From Phycomyces nitens (Eukaryota > Mucoromycota > Mucoromycetes > Mucorales > Phycomycetaceae): 64,000 bases of DNA. Location: NCBI GenBank assembly GCA_022702545.1, contig JAHRBC010000007.1, positions 1,922,001 to 1,986,000 of the forward strand, read 5' to 3'. Below the pieces are notes generated by a model. That model did not search any database and had not been told where the DNA came from. It worked only from the letters and a program-made list of their open reading frames with translations. Shown here in pieces: positions 44,683 to 56,538 of the stretch (the first letter of the stretch is position 1; each line of letters starts with the position of its first letter). The position numbers and the translations under genes are program-made.

Positions 44683-46530
44683 TTAAAGAGGAAGAACATG
44701 GCTCACAAATCGCGCAAGATCAATGGCAGAAGCACACCTTAACAGGTTGCTCTGGACATGCGCATCAATCTCCTGCAACACGTCTCTGGCCGATGGTCGT
44801 GTCTGGGGATTCTCGTCCAGTAACCAGGCAACCAACCCACGCATGTACATTGTTGGATAGCTGTAGGTAAATGTTGGGCTAGGGTCATTGAGAATTGCAG
44901 CAAACAGTTCGCCTTCGTCTCTGAGCATATAGTGTGGTGGTACGCGGTCCATCATCTCAATCACTGTGACGCCCAGAGACCACATGTCGATCTTGTCATC
45001 GTAGTATTGTTCACGAATAACCTCGGGAGCCATCCACTTGGTAGTGCCAAGACGGTCGCGATTTCGTCTGGTGGTTCGAGTAGCCAGGCCAAAATCAGCT
45101 ATTTTTTTGATTGTGTGGTAGAGAGAGATTTGCGATTGAGGATTATATTTAAAGTATTTATTATTATCATTATCATTATTATTATTATTGGGATTGGGAT
45201 TGTTTTCAAATTACTGTTATTCTTATGACTATGGCTATCTTGAACCGAACCTAAATTAGACTTACCTAGCATGACTTCACCATTCCAGCCCAAAAGGATG
45301 TTTTCACACTTGATGTCTCGATGAATGAAACCTTTGTGGTGAAGAAACACCAGGCCCTTGAGGGTCTCGCAGGTAATGGTGACTGCGAATTCCTCGGGGA
45401 TCTCGCGTTGGCATAGCACCGCAAACACGGCACATCTCTGGAGGTCCATGCACATCCACACATCGTCTCTCCAGATCGTTACTTCTCGGAGACGGATCAA
45501 ATTCGGGTGCCCTGTGGCCATTATGCGGAGTTCACGTATCATGGCAGTCTTGTAGTCGCGGTCAGGATCTAGACGACAGCGCTTGATTGCCAAACGCAGG
45601 TTCTTTTTGTAACGATGGGTGGCTCTGACCACAGCCCCATTCACACTGCACACATAAAAGAAAAAAGAAAGTTTAGCCAACCAAACCAATCAAGCAAGAT
45701 GTATATATATATATGTTTGGCCTTATTACCCAGTGCCGATTTCCTTGAAGCCACCATACTTGTTGCGCGGATCAAGTGAAGATACCTGTATTTTTGGAAT
45801 CGCTTTTCGGATATTGCGTTCAAAGACATTCTCTGGTCGTACGAATGGAGGCAGTTGCGGAATCTCTGAACGGGGACCAGCCGGAAGCCAAGGACGTTTC
45901 GAGATATGTTTTGTTGGGTTGTACGCTCTTAGGCTATAGGTCTTTTCGTGTGTAGGAAGATCTGGCTTTAAAAAACAGTCGCTGCCTAGAATATTTGGAA
46001 TTTCGTAACAGCCAGGCGGTCTCCAGATCTTTTTTTTTTAAAACGATTGTTATTGTTATTTTTATATTTTTATAAAAAAAATATTATGACAGAAACTGTC
46101 AGCAAAAATTTCAAATTTACCTTTGTATTCAGGTTCCCGGATGTGGCAGTCGAGGTAGTCTTGGAACCATTAAACGAAGTTCGTCGGATACACCCCGTCG
46201 ACCGTCGCTTCATGGACATGTCGACTGTCATTAATTCGGATTGGCGAGTGGACTGATGATGGTCAGCTGTGGTGGACGATTTTGATTTTCTCAGGTTGCC
46301 TAGGGACGCTCGCTTGGTACCCAAAAGGCCTCCTGCACTGGTGGCTTTCTGTGGGATGACAAATGAATAAATAATGGTTTGATTATTATTATTATTATTT
46401 TGGATTAACAGGTATATACCAGTCGGTTGTCTTTGGTTGTCGCCAAGACCTCTCGGCCATTGTTGACTAGATTGGTCATGCTGGGCTTTTTGTTGGGTGG
46501 GCCGTGCTGGGATACTCTACGCTGGAGCAT
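44683..46530 (-). CDS. PAK/STE20-like protein kinase without CRIB domain
   Basis: Five exons (46530-46420, 46348-46121, 46028-45730, 45645-45266, 45098-44683) give 477 residues. About 200 N-terminal residues are basic and Ser/Thr-rich with no CRIB (ISxPxxFxHxxHVG) pattern. The kinase domain starts DPRNKYGGFKEIGTGVNGAV (Gly loop), AIKRC (Lys near 234), IHRDIKCENILL (catalytic Asp near 323), ADFGLATR, GTTKWMAPEVI and KIDMWSLGVTVIEMMDRVPP, ending in RPSARDVLQEIDAH. Order and spacing fit the PAK branch of STE20 kinases, but the Gly loop (GTGVNG) and activation loop (TTRRNRDRLGTTKW) are unusual. The usual catalytic residues are present, so activity is expected. Likely role: Rho-GTPase-linked polarity or MAPK signalling, inferred from family. 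Confidence 0.88.
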
Positions 46531-48188
46531 GTTTTTTTTATATCGAAAGATGTAAAGGAGAAAGAGAGGAGCAAAGAATTCAATTCCACTTTGCTGTCTT
46601 GATAAAAATATAATAGTGATTTTAAGGTTCCAACAATTTCTAAACCATCGTTTTCTCTCTTTTTATATTTATTATTATGTGATACCACTCTTCTACATGG
46701 GAAAATTAACTTTTAGTTCTTAATAAACAGCAAATCTCCGCACAGACTCCGATTCATCTCCCCTTCCTTTAAAGGGCCCAGATACATGTCATTATTTTTT
46801 ATTACAAACAGGCACCAGTCGGTTTTCTACTGGCTTACATGGTTGCTAGGCATCTTGGCTACCTATAAAGTCTCTTTGCTGCCAATATATACATATAGTC
46901 ATCACAAGAGAATCTGCTTACTACTGCTCATCTGGGGTCTAATCGCTATTTGAAAAGGGCTTGTCCTGAGCGTTTATCCCATTTGCAAAAATAATAATAA
47001 TAATAATAACTGTACGATATAATATATGGCTAGAGTAATGGGCCTTTATGCCACTATATTCCCATGGTCCAGCTGAACTTGCCAAAAGTAATATATCATT
47101 TATTACCATGGTATTTTATCTGTTTTATTTTTTATAAAAAAAAAAGGGTATAGTTTAGCAAAATATCCATGTGGAACCCTTTTAAAACGGTTCTCTATTT
47201 ATTTATTTATTTTGTGGGTACTGCTTCCCTTGCCGGCTATTCTCAAACCAATCCTCTCCACGTCACAACATCAAAAAAAAACCCTACTTTGTCTGATTTG
47301 CCACGATAGGCCAGCCAGTCGGGTGGGTGGGGGGTTTTCTTTTTGGGCTGGGTGGTAAGGAGCAAGGATCTGTGTATCCTCTTTTGTGGTATTGATGGGT
47401 CGATTTAAAGGAGGCGGCGTGCATTGAGGTTCCATAATACAAAACAGAGTCCTTGCATTTCAAACAAGATCCTTGATACTTGGTGTCAAATGAATTGGAT
47501 CTTTGGCTGCCGAATACTTGTCCATCGATCCTTTATGTTTATGTGTTTGTGTGATTTGTGATGAACAATGGGATGTAGCTCTCAAGGCCGTGTTGATCAC
47601 TCTATTGGTTATCTAGTTTGAGAACGATTGAAAATAAACTTTGAGAACCTTTTTATATATTTATATATCGATTGTCAGGGTCTGTTGGTAAATCAATACA
47701 TACAACTAACAAGACTAATCATATTAAAAACTAGTTTGTTACATGTTAGACAACACATTTCTGGAGTATTTCTTGTATACCTTTTGGAAAAAAGAAAAAA
47801 AAATGCAATGTGCCAAGAACAAATGATGCTTTATATTCAAGACTTGTTAACCAAACGGGTAGGGATGGAGGGAGGGAGTGAAGGAGTTCAGTATAATGAT
47901 TTTTCAAGTAGCTGATACCAATTTTTGATCCCAGAAATATAAATCTCTATTGTTGAAACCCCCATTTTTAATACTATAGGGAATTCACATGTCAGTACCA
48001 AGTGTTCACCTGTTGTGAGACGTTGATAATCATTAACCGGCAATAATTTTAATCTACATACAACAGAATTCATTCTACCCCTTGCAATGTAGACCTATCT
48101 ATCTAGTGTACATGGATGTACATGACAAGTATCAAGAAAGAAAGATATATATATTATTTATTAATTTATTTGATGTATATAATACATA

Positions 48189-48222
<34 letters not shown>

Positions 48223-48566
48223 TATGCCCCTCAGTCTCTCTTTATTCCTATCCTACCTAGTATTTTACAGTGTTCAGTTGTATATATTTGTTGTTGGTCA
48301 GCAATAAACCAGCTAGGGTCCATAAACCAACAACTACTCCAGACACCTGCCATTCCAAGAATCAATATTTTCTTGTTACACTTTATATAAAAAAAAACTT
48401 TTTTCTTGTTCAAGGTGGCCTGATGATGATAAATATAAAAAACGACAAATTCTGACACAGATTGCCGTTGTACATTCAATACCTTTCTTTGTACAAGAAT
48501 TAAACTTGTTTACAGCAGCGATTTTTTATTTTAATTTACTTATTTATTATTACGATGATTTATAGA
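46531..48566. other. Two-kilobase spacer, no gene seen
   Basis: Contains an AAT run (46992-47008) and a long TA/TACA run (48180-48226). Frames up to 102 codons (for example 48082-48390) follow microsatellites and are not protein-like. Probably promoter of the kinase and 3' flank of the next gene. Confidence 0.5.
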
Positions 48567-48969
48567 CTAGATATCCTTTAGATCACGATGGACATAATTT
48601 TGTGGACTTGATCGCGAATGTACAGTGTGTCCATAGACATCCTTTTCCTTGTCATCAGACTCTGACTTGTCTTGTTTTGAGTTTGATTGGTCAGGGTGTG
48701 GTGCAGGGTTTTTGTTGGAAGATTGGGAGCGATCGATATCAATATCAATTGTACCATAGCCCGTGGAACACAGCTCTGGGTGAGCGCGGGCTTCTTTGGA
48801 CCCATTCCAGGCATCTTCTCCTCTGTGGTGTATTGGACTCTTCCATGGAGCTTAATTTATATTGTATGATTAGAATCTAGTCTAGATGTCTTGCCAAGTA
48901 AACAACTATTGTTTATTGCTTACTCTTCTTGTCTGGAGGAGTGGACGTATAATCAAAGATATCAGACAT
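48567..48969 (-). CDS. Small unknown acidic protein, 99 residues
   Basis: Two exons (48969-48924, 48820-48567) joined by a GTAAGC donor and CACAGAG acceptor. The protein starts MSDIFDYTSTPPDKKRED, continues AWNGSKEARAHPELC and TIDIDIDRSQ, then a hydrophilic Asn/Lys/Ser/Asp-rich part, ending HRDLKDI. Conserved-looking residues but no family recalled. The reading frame across the splice and the ATG in good context make it a probable real gene. Confidence 0.5.
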
Positions 48970-49030
48970 GGTGCAACAAAAAACAAGGAAGAAGAATAGA
49001 TGAGATCAAATGGATATGGTTTAAAAGTGC

Positions 49031-49065
<35 letters not shown>

Positions 49066-49387
49066 TGATACATTAATACACTAGGATCTCTCGTAGCATT
49101 AGAGTGATGTCATGGTGTGCTCATTCTACAAGTGATACATTTTTTTTGAGAAGAAAAAAAATTAAAAACATCCTTGTGGTTTTCATCATTTTTTGTTGAG
49201 ATTTGTAATAAAGTGCCAAATTGCCAAATTCCAAGCGCCACAGTCCCAGACATGAATATATTCATACTATAATATATATTTTTATTCTTTTATTTTTTGA
49301 TCGCCATGGTTACCATGCGCCACACCCATATATATACTTTATATACACGTATACACTTGCCACAAATAACACAAGCTACTGACATAT
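48970..49387. other. Short intergenic region
   Basis: Contains a TTA microsatellite (49035-49066) and AT-rich sequence; no gene seen. Confidence 0.5.
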
Positions 49388-49934
49388 CTAGTTGCCTTTA
49401 CCATCATCCATTTCCTTTGTCCATTCACCCAAACTGGCCTGCAATTCTTTAATCGTATCCATATCCAGCTCAATATCTGCTGCCTTCATGTCCTGCACCA
49501 GATCCTTGATCTTTTCTCTGACCTAGAATCAATAGCTATATGAGCAAGGTGTGTATGTGTGTGGTTTTTTTTTCTTTTTTTTTCTAGTCGGTCTTGATAA
49601 TTACCTCGGTGTCACTCATAACCTTGGCCACCTGCATCATACTTGGCTGTTCTCCAGACATGTCGATTCCCTTTGCTTGCAAAAATGCAGTAAACCCAGC
49701 CAATTTGTGCAGAATGTGGGGGTTGGCCTTTAGCTTGGTCAGCAAAGGATGCTCAGATGGTGTCTCGGACTCACTGGCCTGCATGCGGGCAGAAGTGTGA
49801 ATGGCACCCATTGAGCCATGACCAGCGCACATTGACTGGAATGTCGCGGTGGGCTTAAAGGCCATACCGGCCTGGGATACGGCAGGTTGAAGGAGACGTA
49901 CGGTGGTGCGTAGGATGGCGTGGACACGGAACAT
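49388..49934 (-). CDS. Small mitochondrial-type protein of unknown function, 154 residues
   Basis: Two exons (49934-49605, 49522-49388). The first about 45 residues (MFRVHAILRTTVRLLQPAV, then Ala/Ser/Gly-rich, SARMQ) are basic and free of acidic residues, typical of a mitochondrial presequence. The mature part is helical: HPLLTKLKANPHILHKLAGF, LQAKGIDMSGEQPSMMQVAKVM, VREKIKDLVQDMKAADIELD. I recognise no family. The donor is GAG|GTAATT and the acceptor TCTAG|GTC, phase 0. Confidence 0.65.
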
Positions 49935-50503
49935 ATTTTGAAAAGAGAAAGAGTTATATGATGGCTGGCGTATTAATCAATAATTCTCCAATTATAAAAA
50001 ATAATAATTTGATATTCCTTTTTATACGCTCCAGAAAATAATAATAATGTTTTTCTGGGAGTGTATTGGCGCGGCCATTTAACTCTTGTGGGATATTTTA
50101 TCCGAACAAGATCATTTTGAGTATGTGTGTGCTTTTTTGGAGAATTCAACGCATTTTATATATACATATATACATATCTTTATTATCATTTATTATTATT
50201 TTTGAGTCATCGAGATATGGTCGGGCAGGGTCTGGCTGGAAGCACAAGATCATTCAGGTGTCCCGTATTTGTATGCTTAATATATCCATGTAAACGTAAT
50301 CAAATGAAAAGGGTTGATATATATTGTTCAGATTACACAATAGGGGATTAAATATATATTATATATTTAAATGATTTAAATGATTTAAAATAAAATATAA
50401 AATATAAAATATAAAATAAAGGCTGTTTATAATAATTATTTATTATTTTTTTGGCTTGCTTTATTTCGTCCCTTTTCTCTTTTTCTTCTTGTTTTTGTTT
50501 CTT
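49935..50503. other. Divergent intergenic region
   Basis: Promoter region between the mitochondrial-type gene and the RIB2-type deaminase. 50350-50425 holds small tandem repeats (ATTTAAATG, then AAATATAAA four times). Confidence 0.5.
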
Positions 50504-50968
50504 ATGAGCGATACCTTTACAGACAGCGAGCAGGACGCGAGATATATGCAGTTGGCCATTGAGCAGGCAAATCTCTCGATCCCTGTCCCAGGAGCTTACT
50601 GTGTAGGCGCAGTGCTAGTCAAGGATGACAAGGTACTCAGCACCGGATTCTCTCGTGAGCTGCCCGGAAATACACACGCAGAAGAGTGCGCACTTGCCAA
50701 AATAGACGACAAGGCACTGTATAAGGGTGCGACAATGTATACCACAATGGAGCCATGTTCAGTCAGACTGTCAGGAAACCGTCCTTGTACGGACCGCCTG
50801 ATTGAAGCAGATATCAAGCGCGTAGTGTTGGGTATCAAAGAACCACCTCACTTGGTGGTCTGTACGGGTATATCTCAACTGCAGTCTCATGGAATCCAAG
50901 TCCAAGTGGTGCCTAATGTGGCTGAACAGTGTCTGGCACCTAATGCCCACATAAAATCAGAAAACTAG
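50504..50968 (+). CDS. RIB2-type riboflavin pathway deaminase (DRAP deaminase)
   Basis: Single exon, 154 residues. The zinc site of the cytidine-deaminase fold is complete: H58-A-E60 (GNTHAEECAL) and PC85..C95 (TMEPCSVRLSGNRPC). The surrounding sequence (GFSRELPGNTHAEE, YTTMEPCS, LSGNRPCTDRLIEADIKRVVLGIKEP) matches the deaminase part of yeast Rib2, which converts 2,5-diamino-6-ribitylamino-pyrimidinone phosphate to the dione in riboflavin synthesis. Here the deaminase stands alone, without the pseudouridine synthase domain that yeast Rib2 carries. The ATG at 50504 was preferred over 50456, which would add a Phe/Leu-rich stretch from a T-rich leader. Convergent with PUT2. Confidence 0.88.
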   Translation: MSDTFTDSEQDARYMQLAIEQANLSIPVPGAYCVGAVLVKDDKVLSTGFSRELPGNTHAEECALAKIDDKALYKGATMYTTMEPCSVRLSGNRPCTDRLIEADIKRVVLGIKEPPHLVVCTGISQLQSHGIQVQVVPNVAEQCLAPNAHIKSEN

Positions 50969-51112
50969 ATAGATGGATAGATGGATAGATGGATATATAG
51001 ATACCAAAGCAAGACTAGTAGTAATTTATTATTATTACAATCATTATAAATCCTTGTTTACAATATAAACACACACACATAAAGAAAAAGAGGGGTCAAG
51101 GCGCTCTATAGC

Positions 51113-52628
51113 CTAGACCAGGTTGGAAGGGTAAGAAAAGCCCTCAATGGGAATAAAGCTTTCCTTGATAGAGCGCGTAGAGACAAAGCGGATCAAGAGC
51201 GAAGAGCTTCCTGCCTTGTCGTTTGTGCCCGAAGCACGTCCACCACCAAAAGGCTGTTGGCCAACCACCGCACCAGTACACTTGTCATTGATGTAAAAGT
51301 TACCACTCGTGTTGCGCAACAGATTTGAGCCAGCAACAATTGAGTCGCGATCACGGGCAAACAGAGCACCAGTGAGGCCATAGGGAGTAGTGTCACTGAT
51401 CAGTTTGCAGGTTGATGCAAACTCGGCATCTTCATAGACATAGATGGTTACAACTGGCCCAAAGATCTCTTCTACCAATGTCTTTGCGTCCTTTTTGGTG
51501 GTGAGGATGATGGTTGGCTCTACAAAGTAACCAACCGAGTCGTCACATTTGCCACCAGCGATGATCTCGGTGCCCTTTTCAGCAGCTGCATGCTGAATGT
51601 ACCCCTTGATCTTGTCAAACGCAAACTGACTAATGACAGGTCCACTAAAGTTCTCAAACTTCTCGACCGGGCCCTGTTTGATCTTGGCATGTTCGGCCAG
51701 CAACTCACGGCGAAAGTCTTGGAACTGGGACTTTGGAACATAGACACGACTGCAGGCAGAGCACTTTTGGCCCTGGTACTCAAACGAGGCACGGATGGTC
51801 TGGAGAGCAGCTTGGCGGACACCTTCCTTGTCTAGACTGGGGTGCAGGACATGGTAGTTCTTGCCACCCGTCTCACCAACCACACGAGGATAGGACTTGT
51901 AGATGTCAATGTTGTTGCCGATTTCCTTCCACAGCTTGCGGAATACGTGAGTGGAGCCAGTAAAGTGAAGCGAGGCAAAAGAAGGGCTAGAGATTGCCGC
52001 GCCAACGATTTCCTCTGCAGGTCCGGGCACAAACTGTATTACGCCAGCAGGGAGACCAGCCTCGACCAGGATTTCATAGACCAGATAGTTGGAGTAAATG
52101 GCACCTGGCGAAGGCTTCCAGATCACCACATTGCCCATCAATGCCGGGGCAGCAGGTAAGTTGCCTCCAATAGCCGTAAAGTTAAAGGGCGAGACGGCCA
52201 AGACAAAGCCCTCGAGACCACGGAACTCGGTTCTGTTCCATGTTCCAGGCGAGTTCTTTGGAGGCTGCTGCTGATAGATCTCTTCGGCATACTTGCAGTT
52301 GAAGCGCAAAAAGTCGCATAGCTCAGCAGCAGCATCGATCTCGGCCTGCCAGATATTCTTGCCTTGTCCCAACATGGTTGCAGCCATGAGTTTGTAGCGA
52401 TACTTGATCGACAGCAGATCGGCAGCCTTGAGAAACACGGCAACACGGTCATTGAATGGAAGGCTTTCCCAACGGACCTTTGCCTCTTCAGCTCCATCAA
52501 TGGCCTTTTTGGTGAGTGCGGCATCGGCCTCATGGTACTTGCAGACGATCTTTTTGTGGTCAGAGGGATTGACCTGGGTGGCTGTTTTGCCAGTAAAGAT
52601 CTGTTGGGTGTGAGTTGCATGGTTCATT

Positions 52629-52660
<32 letters not shown>

Positions 52661-52901
52661 GTCTAGTTTAATCCAAAAACCTTTTCACCGTTGATGACCA
52701 CAGGGATCTCGACAGGTCCGGCTTTGATCATTTCCTTTAGAGCACTCTCGATCTTTGATCTCTCTGGGGATCCGGGAGCATAGTTGAGCTATAGACAATA
52801 GAGATGTTAACCAAAGGAAAGATGTCTGCCTAAACTGGTCTTACCATTGGCTCATTCTCAATGACAGGTAGCTTAAAGTGAGCAAGAGTAGGAGTGGCCA
52901 T
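51113..52901 (-). CDS. PUT2: Delta-1-pyrroline-5-carboxylate dehydrogenase, mitochondrial
   Basis: Three exons (52901-52845, 52788-52681, 52600-51113) give 550 residues. It oxidises P5C/glutamate semialdehyde to glutamate with NAD in proline catabolism. Seen: LAHFKLPVIENEPM, NYAPGSPER, FTGKTATQVNPSDH, VSPFNFTAIGGNL, HFTGSTHVF, GETGGKN (catalytic Glu), FEYQGQKCSACSR (catalytic Cys), EEIFGPVVTIYVYED, QQPFGGGRASGTNDKAG. All are typical of ALDH4. The second intron is 80 nt, contains a (TA)n run and uses a weak GTTTTT donor, but exon joining there restores the conserved INGEK-FTGKT passage; an ATG at 52627 would give a false N-terminus. No strong presequence is apparent. Confidence 0.95.
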
Positions 52902-53545
52902 GGCTAGTAGTAGTAATAGAAGAAGAAGAAAGAAGAAGAAGAAGAGCAAGGGCTTTATGTAAACCGTTTTTTTTTGGGTCGTTTGCCCCTATTTATCTAT
53001 ACTTTTTTCGAAGTTAATTCTGGCTTTGTTTGCCATTCACACCAATTGAGGCCAATCCCAAGGTTTCAAACTTTCCCACGAGGGTATGAGGTCCGAAATT
53101 CATTCAGTCATGACGATAAGCTCCAGGCTTATCTGGGAAGAAAAAAGGCACATTAATTCCACCAGATCACTAGAGAACATTCTGGTAATCTTTATAATGT
53201 CCAAACAGACGCTCGATAGTGCTCATAGGCACCTCTTGGCTGGCCTGCAATCCAATCATATATATATATATAAAAGACTCTCTTGGCCGCCTTGGCCGTC
53301 TTTGACCAACTTTTTAAAGGACCGAAACCGAAATTCAGATGCCTTTTTGGAGAACTTGAACACAGAGGTAACACTCTAGTCACTGGGAGTGCATGAAATA
53401 CGAAATACGAAATACGAAATCATCTCGATTCTCTATACAAACCCGCGGATTACTAGCCGATCCACAAAGCCACACTGGTGAATAATATAAATAATGTGAA
53501 TCCTTTGAATATTTAGATATGTATTGGTAATAAGATGATGTTTAT
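52902..53545. other. Intergenic region
   Basis: Promoter side of PUT2 and 3' flank of ATG9. Contains a GAAGAA run near 52920-52945 and three copies of CGAAATA near 53398. No gene seen. Confidence 0.5.
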
Positions 53546-56169
53546 TTATGTAGAGGCCGGGTTATTCAAGGTATAAAACTGGTTCAAGAGGCCTGTCACA
53601 CCAGGCTGTCTAATCTCCTCATCCTCTTCCTCATCATCCTCATCCTCATTGTCAGGCTTGAAGCCATGCTCCTGCTCCTGCCATCCCATCTGCTGGCTGC
53701 CCACAAACGAATCTCCCAGATGGCTAGGCACAACCCCCGTAACCCCATACTTGTTCAGCATCGTTGTCTTTCTCGGCCCAGTCTGTTGAAAGGCAGCCAC
53801 TCGAGACAGGTAGATTGAGCCCATTTCATCATTTGGCATCCACTCGGGGTTATGGGTCTTGAAGTTCAAGAAGCTCTTTTCCATCTTGCCGTCTCGGCTG
53901 ACAAGGTGGTCGTCGTGCACTTGGGTTGGCACTCCAAACCTCACATTTCCATGGCGTGCAAAGTCAAATTGAGCAAAGCTGCAAACATATCCTGTGCCTT
54001 CTACATGCACAGTAAACTCTCTAAAAAAGTCCACAATTGCCTCGGTCGATCTGGGCAAGGAATACAAGAGGACCAGGGGTGTGAACACTACACTGAGAAC
54101 CTCTTGAAAGAACATGCCGACCTTGAAATCAAACAGCTGGCAAAACTGTGCTCGGACCTAAGAGCCAATTAATTGTTTTTAGAAATCATCTTATGGACAC
54201 ACACACACACCCTCAACTTGATCTCTACCAACCTCTTCCGTATGGAGCTTTCCACGCCATTCGATCGGAAGATAGTGTGTGTGCTCAACAACTTCTGCCA
54301 GCACTTTCTTGGGCTCAAACACCAGGTGCTCGTCTGGAATCATTCCCCTGGACACAGCAAACACTGTGCCAAATATGCCCAGATAGAACAAGACGGTTCC
54401 ATTTGGCGAGATCTCGAAATTCAACAGGGCTTCCGAGTCAAACAAACTCAAGAGGCCCAGGACTCCCGCAAAAGCACCGGCCACAAATGACACAAATCTA
54501 ATTGACAGACATTAGGTGATTGATGGCCAGACACCAAGGTAGTATGTTGTTTTAATTACCTTGCCACAAGCACCGTTTTTTCCTTGGGAAACTGGTTCAG
54601 ATAACGATTGGCTGGCTCTAAGCTCTGACAGAGCCGAGCATGAAAGAAATGGGGGAGCTCATTGAATTCTCTAAACTTCCACTTTGCAAATGGAGTATAG
54701 GCTCTAGAGCCAAGTTCAGATGGGTTCTTGTGGTACTCCTATTCCAATTTGTTAGGCTGCTTGTCTCAATCTACTCTCCCACCAAAAAAAAAGAATAAGA
54801 ATAAGAAGTACCTCGAAATAGCGAAAGACAAAAAACACGAATAGATAGACCAGAATAAACGGCGCAAACACTAGGTTCACGATGCCCATAAACACAAATC
54901 GTTTTCGCAGACTATAAAAGTTTAGGCTTCGTTGTTGTTGTTTTTTTTTTTGGACTAGCAAAATCTTACCCAGCTACTAGCAATGGACGATTTTCTTGCT
55001 TCATAAATCTCTTTCTGATCTGACCTCGAGCATCAAACACGTAGCTCTGGACACAATATGATAGGTTCCATTCCAGGTCTCGAGTAAAGATGTGCTTGTG
55101 GCGAAGATAGGGCAGGGGTATTGTCATGTCGAGGACTTCTTTGTTGAACAAGGCAATCATATAGTTCTCTCGACGCATGATGCGATTGGCTACCTCATGG
55201 ACTGTGATTTTGATGGAGGAGCGTTCAGAGGTATTGGGGTTTGTGTTGCGGATGGCAATCATTCGCTTGACGACCTTGTCCCAAGAGACGGTCTGCATAT
55301 CTTGCTGTAAAGATGTGTTAATCATACATAGTCAGTTAGTCAGTCATATATATATATATACAAAAAAATCCTTACGTCTGGAATCCCCAAGAGGTGTAGA
55401 TAAAAGTCATGAATCTCCATCAGACTTGATATGTCCCATACAAATCTAATGGCCTGAAGTATCCACCAGATGACAAATATGGTCAGCACAAGAGTAATAG
55501 GAAACGGTAGACTAAAAGAAAAAGTTTGGATAATGGTGTCAGATGATAAACAGTATCATGAATCCGGTGCAAGACCATCATACCTCGAAAGGCCTCCAAA
55601 TGACACTACTTCTGACAATGAATGGTGATTTGGAATTGCTCGATAGTCAATACATCCTATCAGAAAGGTAGAGAAGGATAACAGAAATGCAAGATGTCTT
55701 GTTATATCAATTGATTAGAATAATGACGAATCAATCTGTTTTATATATATATATATACGACCCACAATAGGTTCAATAGTCTTCCCAACAGAATACAATA
55801 GATTCCTTTGCCTTGGTAATAGTCGTACACCCTCTGAAAGAACACATCCAAGTTCTGTACATTGGTCCAACGCCAGATTGCACGGTCATATGCCGACATA
55901 TGGTGCATGGTCGATTGGGGTCTGTCGTTTTGAGGTGGAGTATCAAGGTCGGTATCCTGTGAATAGTGCAATGGGTTTCCTCTATCAAGGTAATATTCTC
56001 TGTGGGGAGGCTCCTCCACTAACAATGAGGCCGGAACCTCACCATCGGATTCATCCGAATCGTCACCATGAATAGGTCCATAGTCATTGTGATACCGGTG
56101 CTGCTGGACTGGCCCAAGAGCAAGTTCTTCGTCTGATAGTTGGGAATGAAGTAGTTTAGAGGTAGACAT
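53546..56169 (-). CDS. ATG9: ATG9, autophagy lipid scramblase
   Basis: Eight exons (56169-55766, 55697-55584, 55511-55376, 55304-54970, 54911-54812, 54738-54560, 54497-54233, 54157-53546) give 714 residues. Conserved Atg9 blocks appear in order: [151 protein letters not shown], and [21 protein letters not shown]. Atg9 is the multispanning vesicle protein that seeds autophagosomes. The cytosolic N-terminus of about 95 residues is acidic and short, and the C-terminal tail has a Glu/Asp run. The exon 1 donor is chosen as GTGGGT for frame. Confidence 0.96.
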
Positions 56170-56220
56170 TGTGATTTTATTCTAGTAAAGTGGTATACAA
56201 TCTAATAAGAGAAGGATGAC

Positions 56221-56538
56221 ATGAGAATAGTAAAGACAACAACAGAAAAGGGGGTTGCTGCGGTGAATGAATGGTTGATATGCAAACCCACAGGAAAGGT
56301 TGCCATCATCTGTACAGTCACATTCTGTATTGGTATAATAATTTTGAGACGGCTATTATTCGATATATACATCTTTCTCTCAATTAGCTGTGGTCTTGTA
56401 ATCACTATTCAAACCAAAGAAAAAGGGACCCTCTGGACAGCTTCAAAACATGTTTTGGGATTCAATCTTGGAACAGAAAGCCTAATCGCAAATACACAGG
56501 CTATTTTATATATTTATATAGTATTAAATTTTGGGTAA
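56221..56538 (+). CDS. Possible small membrane protein, 105 residues
   Basis: ATG-started open frame with two hydrophobic segments (VAIICTVTFCIGIIIL and FDIYIFLSISCGLVITI) separated by RR, and a soluble tail ending in a TA-rich stretch. It starts 51 bp from the ATG9 start codon on the opposite strand, leaving almost no room for two promoters. No family recalled. Real gene or chance cannot be decided. Confidence 0.3.
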   Translation: MRIVKTTTEKGVAAVNEWLICKPTGKVAIICTVTFCIGIIILRRLLFDIYIFLSISCGLVITIQTKEKGTLWTASKHVLGFNLGTESLIANTQAILYIYIVLNFG

